Shown here: one piece after another, positions 13,397 to 19,389 of the stretch
How positions within the stretch are numbered: the stretch's first letter is position 1
Layout of the letters: every line of letters starts with the position of its first letter
DNA from: JBBRMW01 sp038239365
Lineage (GTDB): Bacteria > Chloroflexota > Anaerolineae > Aggregatilineales > UBA2796
Reading direction: 5' to 3'
DNA: 31,340 nt
Assembly: GCA_038239365.1 (NCBI GenBank)
Contig: JBBSEU010000024.1
Span: 1 to 31,340 of the forward strand
The notes under the pieces: generated by a model
Seen by the model: the letters and a program-made list of their open reading frames with translations, nothing else
Database searches by the model: none
What the model was told of the DNA's origin: nothing
Translations under genes and position numbers: made by a program

Positions 13397-15186
13397 CGCG
13401 CCGTCGTTGGCATGATCGTCACTGCCGGGATCGTCAGTTGGAATTGGTTTCCTTTTTCAGTTGAGACTTCCAGACAAAGCGTGCCGCCCTGCTGCTCCAC
13501 CAGAATTTTCACAAGTGCTAGCCCCAATCCATCACCGGAGCGTGTATTAGGGAGCATAGACGCCGTTTCTTCGACGTAAAACAGATCGAAAATGCGCTGC
13601 TGGTCATCGGCTGAGAGCAACTGGCCGTTTTGTGATTTCTGGGTGATGTCCAATCGTACTTCATCTTCTAATGGACTGGCACTGAGCAGCACACTATCGC
13701 CCTTTTCCGAATAGTTAAACGTCCATTCAAGCAGCTTTTCGAGCACCTGCTCAAGGCGCAGCGGGTCAGCAAAAATCTGGGGTAGACCTGCTGGGATTTG
13801 CTGATCGTAAATGACGTGTTTGCCCTCAAAGTGGGGCACAACACGATTCTTCACAGTGGCGATTAGCGGCTCAAGCGGGAAGCGGTTGCGCTCAAAACGC
13901 AGCAGATTCTTGTGGGCACGAGCAAAATCCAGCAAGTTTGAGAGCAGGGCTTGTTCAATATTGACGGCACGGTGAATCGCGTCGGCGGAGCGGTACTGTG
14001 CTTCGTTGAGCGGGCCATACGATTCGATTCGCAAGGTCTGGCTGTGATTCTGAATCTGGTTGATGGGCGCACGAAAGGCGTTGGTCAAGCCGGTGAACAG
14101 ATTTAACCGATACTCATCAATGGCATGAAGGCGTTCATTTTCAGCTTCGGATATACCCACCCGTTCCTGAAGACGCGCGGCCATCTGATTGAAGGCATTG
14201 GCGACCCGGCCTAATTCGTCATTGGTGGAAAAGCGGCTGACTTGCTGCGATAAATCGCCAGCCGCAATCTTATCTGCTGCGTTTGCCAGCGCGACCAGCG
14301 GACGGGCAATTTGGGCACGCAGCGTCGCGGCCACCAACACCGAGACCAGAGCGGTGAGCGCAAAAGCTGGCAGCAAAATCCCGGCGATGCTATTTTGTGC
14401 CGCCGAAATGGCGTCAAGCGATCCCCAGATAACCATTGTCCCGATGACCTGACCGCCGTTGTCTGTCAAGGGTTGGTAGACCAGTGCCGTACTTGGGTTG
14501 TTCAGGTCGAGTACCTGCTGACCGTGTGCCGCTGCATTTAAGTCGGATACATTTGGCAATCGATCCGTATGTTGTGTAGAAGCCAACGGTTGAGCGCCCA
14601 CGTACAAGGCGACATCATGCCCAGTGACGGCTTTAATTTGAGTCATATCATCGTCGCTTAAGCGCCGCGCAAACAGGATCACGCCGTTCGGGTCTTCTTT
14701 CTGCGTAGTGACTACCGTCGTGGCGGTAACGATATACACGCCCTTTTGAGTCCGCTGCAATAGCGTGATCGGCTTATCGGTTTTGGCGGCCTGCTCGGCC
14801 AGGTGCGGCAAAGCACCCAGAATTTGATCGGCTTCACCAACCGCATACAGCGTTTTAGTGCCTGTCCGTTCCCAAATATTTAGCGCATCAAGATGATGAA
14901 CCTCGTAAACAGAAGCTGCAACATCAGCACCGAAGTAGGTATCCAAGAACGTTTTGTCCGGGACTTCGCCAGCAATCGCCGTATGAAAATCATCCCAGGT
15001 GCTGTTATCCAGTGCTGCCCGTTCCAAATCTTGTTCCAGCAGCGTTAACGCCCGCTGAACACTGCCAGCGGTGCTATTAAGATTATCGCGTGCCACCTGG
15101 TCCAAGTTGTAGGTGGAAGCGTTATAGGCGATCAACCCGAATAAGACCAGCGGACTGAGCGCCATTGCAATAAAAGCAGCGAACAA
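13393..15186 (-). CDS. Membrane sensor histidine-kinase-like protein, catalytically degenerate
   Basis: 597 residues. A first membrane helix (about 3-22) is followed by an extracytoplasmic CHASE4-like sensor (about 25-262, with STWDDFHTA and ILFARRLSDDD), a second helix (267-288), a HAMP domain (about 290-342) and a kinase core. In the HisKA segment FTGLTNAFRAP the phosphoacceptor His is N369. In the ATPase domain the N-box reads EKLLEWTFNYS without its metal-binding Asn, and the D-x-G-x-G box is replaced by DITQKSQNG. The G2 box GDGLGLALVK is kept. It is therefore probably a pseudokinase sensor. The listed start is TTG 15186; in-frame codons back to a stop at 15211-15213 encode VAISLQAR, a typical kinase N-terminus, so a rare upstream start (for example CTG 15198) is possible. 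Confidence 0.85.
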   Translation of the reverse strand: MFAAFIAMALSPLVLFGLIAYNASTYNLDQVARDNLNSTAGSVQRALTLLEQDLERAALDNSTWDDFHTAIAGEVPDKTFLDTYFGADVAASVYEVHHLDALNIWERTGTKTLYAVGEADQILGALPHLAEQAAKTDKPITLLQRTQKGVYIVTATTVVTTQKEDPNGVILFARRLSDDDMTQIKAVTGHDVALYVGAQPLASTQHTDRLPNVSDLNAAAHGQQVLDLNNPSTALVYQPLTDNGGQVIGTMVIWGSLDAISAAQNSIAGILLPAFALTALVSVLVAATLRAQIARPLVALANAADKIAAGDLSQQVSRFSTNDELGRVANAFNQMAARLQERVGISEAENERLHAIDEYRLNLFTGLTNAFRAPINQIQNHSQTLRIESYGPLNEAQYRSADAIHRAVNIEQALLSNLLDFARAHKNLLRFERNRFPLEPLIATVKNRVVPHFEGKHVIYDQQIPAGLPQIFADPLRLEQVLEKLLEWTFNYSEKGDSVLLSASPLEDEVRLDITQKSQNGQLLSADDQQRIFDLFYVEETASMLPNTRSGDGLGLALVKILVEQQGGTLCLEVSTEKGNQFQLTIPAVTIMPTTAR

Positions 15187-15250
15187 CCTGGCTTGCAGCG
15201 ATATTGCAACTCATCTTTCCGGCGTGTTAGACCCTGTACTAACCAGGACC

Positions 15251-15256
15251 ATTATA
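15251..15256 (-). promoter_or_regulatory. Extended -10 promoter of the sensor kinase gene
   Basis: On the minus strand TGCTATAAT gives a perfect TATAAT with the TGn extension. The -35 region 17 bp further up (CATAAC) is weak, as is usual for extended -10 promoters. The start of transcription would lie near 15244. Confidence 0.55.
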
Positions 15257-15300
15257 GCATAATGCTGTGTTTGGTTATGCACTTTTGACAATGCAGCAGC

Positions 15301-15329
15301 TTGACGCCCCAAAAGCCTGATGCTACAAT
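15301..15329 (+). promoter_or_regulatory. Promoter of the valine T-box transcript
   Basis: TTGACG (15301-15306) and TACAAT (15324-15329) are exactly 17 bp apart. Transcription would begin near 15336, just before Stem I of the T-box. Confidence 0.75.
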
Positions 15330-15335
15330 GCACCC

Positions 15336-15596
15336 TAATAGCGCCGATGGGGAAGAGTACGCGGCACGGATCGTTTTAGAGAGGCAGGGATCGTTGGCTG
15401 CAAGTCCCGCCCGAACTGGCCGCAGAACGTCGCCCCGGAGTTGGTTTGCCGAACTCACTGTGTAGTGATTCAAGCACACCCGGTTTAGCCCGTTAACGCT
15501 TGATGAGTGCTTCACTGAAAAGACGCAGTGAGGAACCAAGGTGGTACCGCGAAAGTGAACGCTTTCGTCCTTGTTGGGCGAAGGCGTTTTTTATTG
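15336..15596 (+). ncRNA. T-box riboswitch, valine specificity
   Basis: This is a full T-box leader. Stem I opens with GGGG (15349-15352) paired to CCCC (15433-15436); above it GCGGC (15361-15365) pairs with GCCGC (15419-15423). Between these helices lies the specifier loop, AAGAGTAC on the 5' side (with the AGTA motif) and AGAACGTCG on the 3' side, which presents GTC (15429-15431), a valine codon. The T-box core AACCAAGGTGGTACCGCG lies at 15534-15551; its TGGT can pair with the ACCA end of uncharged tRNA-Val. The terminator hairpin pairs AACGCTTTCG (15558-15567) with CGAAGGCGTT (15579-15588), followed by T15587-15592. Uncharged tRNA would favour antitermination and expression of the downstream genes, ending in valS. 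Confidence 0.93.
15558..15592 (+). terminator. T-box terminator hairpin
   Basis: Ten base pairs including one G-U, then six T residues. The 5' arm is immediately downstream of the T-box sequence, which can instead form the antiterminator. Confidence 0.9.
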
Positions 15597-15602
15597 TCAG
15601 AC

Positions 15603-15616
15603 AGTCAGCTTTCAGC
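15603..15616 (+). repeat. TCAGC-rich direct repeat, left of the methyltransferase
   Basis: AGTCAGCTTTCAGC recurs with one mismatch as AGTCAGCTATCAGC at 16453-16466, on the other side of the methyltransferase gene. Both belong to longer TCAGC-rich tracts. Confidence 0.6.
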
Positions 15617-15646
15617 GGTCAACAATCAGCAAACATGAGGTGATTG

Positions 15647-16444
15647 ATGTCAATATTCAAATGGAAACGGTCAGACAATACGCTGGATGTGAACGATACC
15701 AATGATTTCTATAGTGCGGTGGCCGACCACTATCATCTGTTCTATCGTGACTGGCAGGCGGCGGTTGATCGGGAAGGTATGACACTGCGTCGTATCCTGT
15801 GGCAGCACAAAGCCAAAGAGATACTCGACGCCTCGTGCGGGCCGGGCACACAAACGATTGGTCTGGCGAAGCAAGGCTTCGATGTGACTGCCGCCGATAT
15901 TAACAGGGCAATGCTGCAAAAGGCGCGCGAAAATGCACAGGCCTACAAAGTCGCCGAAAAAATTAAGTTCGTTCAGGCCGGGTTCCTAGAACTGCCCTCA
16001 AGCGTTCAGGGATCATTCGATGCCGTGTTGACCAAAGGCAACGCACTGCCTCACCTGCTCACGGATACTGAGATCAAAACGGCGCTTGGCAACTTCCATA
16101 AGTTGCTCAAACCGGGCGGTTTATTGCTGATCGGAATGCGCGATTATGATTTTCTGCTTGAAGATCGCCCGCGCATGATTCCGGGTCAATTTCACGATGC
16201 ACCGGGTGAGCAGCATATCCTGTTCGATATTTGGGATTGGGATGATGGTCCACCTGTCACCGTCACCTTCAACAAGTTTATCGTCAGCGGCAGTGGCAGC
16301 GATTACACAACCAATAAGCACTCGGTCAAGTACCGGGCACTGCGCCGTGAAGAACTGATCGCCATGCTGAACGAAACGGGCTTCACTGATGTAAAAGTCG
16401 AGCAGCAGCAGTGGGAATTGGTGTATACGGCGACTCGGAAATAG
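15647..16444 (+). CDS. Class I SAM-dependent methyltransferase
   Basis: 265 residues from ATG 15647, which has GAGGTG about four bases ahead; a TTG one codon earlier is less likely. The Rossmann core shows motif I ILDASCGPGTQTIGLA (about 58-73), the acidic end of strand two in VTAADINRAML, and motif IV around FDAVLTKGNALPHLL, followed by LLKPGGLLLIGMRDYDF. It resembles small-molecule methyltransferases of the glycine/sarcosine type, but the substrate is unknown. It sits between the valine T-box and valS, in the same direction, and would be governed by the T-box. TCAGC-rich repeats on both sides suggest it may have been inserted into an older T-box/valS unit. Confidence 0.8.
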   Translation: MSIFKWKRSDNTLDVNDTNDFYSAVADHYHLFYRDWQAAVDREGMTLRRILWQHKAKEILDASCGPGTQTIGLAKQGFDVTAADINRAMLQKARENAQAYKVAEKIKFVQAGFLELPSSVQGSFDAVLTKGNALPHLLTDTEIKTALGNFHKLLKPGGLLLIGMRDYDFLLEDRPRMIPGQFHDAPGEQHILFDIWDWDDGPPVTVTFNKFIVSGSGSDYTTNKHSVKYRALRREELIAMLNETGFTDVKVEQQQWELVYTATRK

Positions 16445-16447
16445 GTA

Positions 16448-16676
16448 TCAGCAGTCAGCTATCAGCTTTGGAGTTGGCTGCAATATGGTGTGGATATGGC
16501 GATTGATCGAGGAAAACGCGCATTACTCCTGATAAGCCGCCTATCGCGCCGAGTGTACTCACGAGGGAAACTAATGTACTCATTAGTCGGGATGGCGAAC
16601 AGTTATCAGGCGGCAATGTACCCATTGCTCCTGATAAGTGCCATTATCGGAACATAACGCAAAAACTGACTGCTGA
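16448..16676. repeat. Structured spacer with terminal inverted repeats upstream of valS
   Basis: This gene-free spacer is bounded by an 11-bp perfect inverted repeat, TCAGCAGTCAG (16448-16458) and CTGACTGCTGA (16666-16676). Inside, TTATCAGG (16603-16610) can pair with CCTGATAA at 16528-16535 or with an identical CCTGATAA at 16630-16637. The second pairing forms a hairpin capped by CAATG-TACC-CATTG. CTAATG-TACT-CATTAG (16571-16586) forms another perfect stem, and GTG-TACT-CAC (16553-16562) a small third. The design suits either a mutually exclusive RNA switch or a small MITE-like element. No T-box core is present. Confidence 0.55.
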
Positions 16677-16685
16677 CAGTTTAGT

Positions 16686-16691
16686 AGGGGG
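16686..16691 (+). promoter_or_regulatory. Ribosome binding site deciding the valS start
   Basis: AGGGGG ends seven bases before ATG 16699, but only one base before the earlier ATG 16693. This favours the second ATG. Confidence 0.65.
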
Positions 16692-16698
16692 AATGACG

Positions 16699-19323
16699 AT
16701 GCCAAATATACCGGAGATGTCCAAAACGTTCGACTTCGCGGAGTCCGAACCACGTCTTTATAAATACTGGGAATCGAACGGGTGGTTCAAGCCCGAAGTG
16801 GCAGGTGTGGATGCAAAACCGTTCGTGATCGCCATTCCGCCGCCCAATGTGACGGGTGAACTACACCTCGGTCATGTGATGTTCGTGAGCCTGGAAGACT
16901 TGATGATCCGTTATGAACGGATGCGCGGCAAAGCGGCACTCTGGATTCCAGGCACGGATCACGCCGGGATCGCCACACAACTGGGCGTCGAGAAGATGCT
17001 CCGCAACGAGGGCACCAGCCGTGAGGAGATCGGGCGCGAAGAATTTTTGCACCGCACCTGGGAGTGGAAAGAGAAATACGGCGGCGCAATCGTCAATCAA
17101 CTGCGACGGATGGGTGCCAGCGTCGATTGGGATCGGGAACGGTTCACGCTGGACGAGTCGCTATCGGTGGCCGTGCGCGAAGCCTTCATCACACTCTGGG
17201 ATCAGGGTTTGATCTATCGCGGTCCGCGCCTGATCAACTGGTCGCCTGGGCTGCAAACGGCGGTCAGCGATGTGGAAGTGGAGCGCGCCGAAGAACAGGC
17301 CACGCTCTACTACTTCAAATATCCGATTGAAGGCGGCGAATATATTCCAGTGGCGACCACGCGCCCCGAAACGATTTTGGGCGATACGGCAGTGGCCGTG
17401 CATCCTGAAGATGAACGCTACAAACACCTGATCGGCAAAACGGCTTATGTGCCGATGCTCAACCGCCCGATTCCGGTGATCGCCGATGAGTACGTGGATC
17501 GAGAATTTGGGACGGGTGCGCTCAAGATCACCCCCGCGCACGACTTCAACGACTACGAAATCGCGCAGAAGTTCAACCTGCCGATGATCAGCATCATGGA
17601 CAAGAAAGCCGCCATCAACGAGAACGGCGGCCCTTATACCGGGCTGGATCGGTTCGCGGCGCGCAAAAAACTGTGGGCAGATATGGAAGCGATGGGGCTG
17701 ACGATCAAGACCGAAGCGCATACCCTGATCATCCCACGCACGCAGCGCGGCGGCGAAATCGTGGAGCCGATGATCAGTGAACAATGGTTCGTGAAGATGG
17801 AGCCATTGGCCGCAAAGGCAATTGAGGCCGTTCGCAGCGGTCAGATCAAGATCGTGCCGGAGCGATTCGAGAAGGTGTACTTCAACTGGCTCGAAAACAT
17901 CAAGGATTGGTGCATCAGCCGCCAGTTGTGGTGGGGGCATCGTATCCCGGCCTTCTACTGCGAAAATGGTCATATCACGGTGGAGCGCGGCGGCCCGGTC
18001 AAGTGCGCGACGTGTGGCAGCCGCCACCTGACCCAAGACCCGGATGTGCTGGATACGTGGTTCAGCAGCGGGTTATGGCCGTTCAGCACACTGGGTTGGC
18101 CGCAACAAACGCCCGATTTGGCGCGCTACTATCCAACCGACGTGCTGGAAACAGGCTACGACATCCTGTTCTTCTGGGTGGCACGCATGATTATGATGGG
18201 CTTGTGGTTCACCGATGAAATCCCGTTCCATACTGTGTACCTGCATGGCCTGGTGCGCGATGAAAACGGTAACAAGATGAGCAAGAGCAAAGGCAATGTG
18301 ATCGATCCGCTGATCACGATGGATAAGTACGGCACGGATGCGCTGCGCTTCACGCTGTTGACGGGCGGCACGCCAGGCAACGATCAGAACCTTGCCGAAA
18401 GCCGTGTCGAGTACAGCCGCAACTTCGGTAACAAGCTGTGGCAGATCGCCAAGTTCGTGACCAGCAACCTGGGCGATAACCCGCCAACTGAAAAACCCGA
18501 TCCGAAAGGCTTAAGCACGCCAGATCGCTGGATACTCAGTCGTGTGAACGGACTGGTGGCGACGGTGCAGCGCCTGTTTGATAATCATCAATATGGTGAG
18601 GCGGGTTGGCAAATCCAGTCCTTCGTGTGGGATGAATTTGCCGATTGGTACGTGGAGATCAGCAAGAACGCTCTGTACAGCACGGATGAACATCAGAAGC
18701 AGATCACGCGCGGCATTTTGCTCCACACGCTCGAAACGAGTCTTAAGCTGCTACACCCGTACATGCCGTTCGTGACCGAGGAAATCTGGCGTCATCTGCC
18801 CGGCGAACGCAAGCCATTGATCATCAGTCAGTGGCCGACAGCCTGGTACAGCGACGACAAAGCCGAAGCGGATATGAACACGATCAAAGACCTGATCGTG
18901 AAAGTGCGGAATATTCGCAGTGAGTACGGCGTTGAACCGGGCAAGCGCATCACGGCGATGGCGTTTGGCGCGTTCGATCTGCTGGAAGCGAATGCCAATG
19001 TGTTTGCGCGGCTGTGTAATGTCGAGAAGATCGCACGGTTGGAAGGCGGGACACCCGAACAATCGGCGGCCATCGTATCCGGCGATGTGACGCTCTATCT
19101 ACCGTTGGCGGGCATGGTCGATTTTGCAGCGGAGCGCGAACGCCTGAACAAAGAGCTGGCGAACGTGGCCGCGCAAATCGAAAAATCGGAGAAGATGCTC
19201 GGCAATGAGGGGTTTATCGCGCGTGCCAAGCCGGAAGTCGTGGCGCGCGAACGCACCAAACTGGCCGAACTGACCCAGACTCGTGATGCGCTTCAGGAGC
19301 GATTAACGGCGCTACCTGTGTAG
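16699..19323 (+). CDS. valS: Valine--tRNA ligase
   Basis: 874 residues, the usual length for bacterial valyl-tRNA synthetase. It activates valine with ATP and loads tRNA-Val in the cytoplasm. The class I signature HLGH is at residues 56-59 (PPPNVTGELHLGHVM) and KMSKS at 526-530 (NGNKMSKSKGNVIDP). The editing domain that clears mischarged threonine lies between them (PVATTRPETILGDTAVAVHP). The C-terminal coiled-coil arm (about 810-874, AERERLNKELANVAAQIEKS) binds tRNA. ATG 16699 is preferred over ATG 16693 for ribosome-site spacing. The T-box 1.1 kb upstream carries a valine specifier, consistent with control of this gene through the intervening methyltransferase. Confidence 0.97.
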   Translation: MPNIPEMSKTFDFAESEPRLYKYWESNGWFKPEVAGVDAKPFVIAIPPPNVTGELHLGHVMFVSLEDLMIRYERMRGKAALWIPGTDHAGIATQLGVEKMLRNEGTSREEIGREEFLHRTWEWKEKYGGAIVNQLRRMGASVDWDRERFTLDESLSVAVREAFITLWDQGLIYRGPRLINWSPGLQTAVSDVEVERAEEQATLYYFKYPIEGGEYIPVATTRPETILGDTAVAVHPEDERYKHLIGKTAYVPMLNRPIPVIADEYVDREFGTGALKITPAHDFNDYEIAQKFNLPMISIMDKKAAINENGGPYTGLDRFAARKKLWADMEAMGLTIKTEAHTLIIPRTQRGGEIVEPMISEQWFVKMEPLAAKAIEAVRSGQIKIVPERFEKVYFNWLENIKDWCISRQLWWGHRIPAFYCENGHITVERGGPVKCATCGSRHLTQDPDVLDTWFSSGLWPFSTLGWPQQTPDLARYYPTDVLETGYDILFFWVARMIMMGLWFTDEIPFHTVYLHGLVRDENGNKMSKSKGNVIDPLITMDKYGTDALRFTLLTGGTPGNDQNLAESRVEYSRNFGNKLWQIAKFVTSNLGDNPPTEKPDPKGLSTPDRWILSRVNGLVATVQRLFDNHQYGEAGWQIQSFVWDEFADWYVEISKNALYSTDEHQKQITRGILLHTLETSLKLLHPYMPFVTEEIWRHLPGERKPLIISQWPTAWYSDDKAEADMNTIKDLIVKVRNIRSEYGVEPGKRITAMAFGAFDLLEANANVFARLCNVEKIARLEGGTPEQSAAIVSGDVTLYLPLAGMVDFAAERERLNKELANVAAQIEKSEKMLGNEGFIARAKPEVVARERTKLAELTQTRDALQERLTALPV

Positions 19324-19333
19324 TCAGTTCAAA

Positions 19334-19359
19334 AGGGGCGCGGTGTTGGCCGTGCCCCT
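19334..19359. terminator. Hairpin between convergent valS and UvrA-like genes
   Basis: AGGGGCGCGG (19334-19343) pairs with CCGTGCCCCT (19350-19359), with one G-T pair and a six-base loop. The following sequence is only modestly T-rich (CCTTGATTG), so efficiency as an intrinsic terminator is uncertain. Confidence 0.55.
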
Positions 19360-19389
19360 CCTTGATTGACTCGTTACATCCGGCGGCGT

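Noticed and set aside
15635..15643. Mini-frame ATG-AGG-TGA ahead of the methyltransferase as a leader peptide
   Set aside because: Two codons overlapping the ribosome site are more simply explained by chance.
16445..16692. A second T-box directly ahead of valS
   Set aside because: The conserved GGTGGTACCGCG core and a terminator with a T-run are missing.
17161..18036. Long minus-strand reading frame (291 codons) opposite valS
   Set aside because: It lies wholly inside valS, has a composition typical of an antisense shadow (many Arg, His, Asp) and no recognisable domain.
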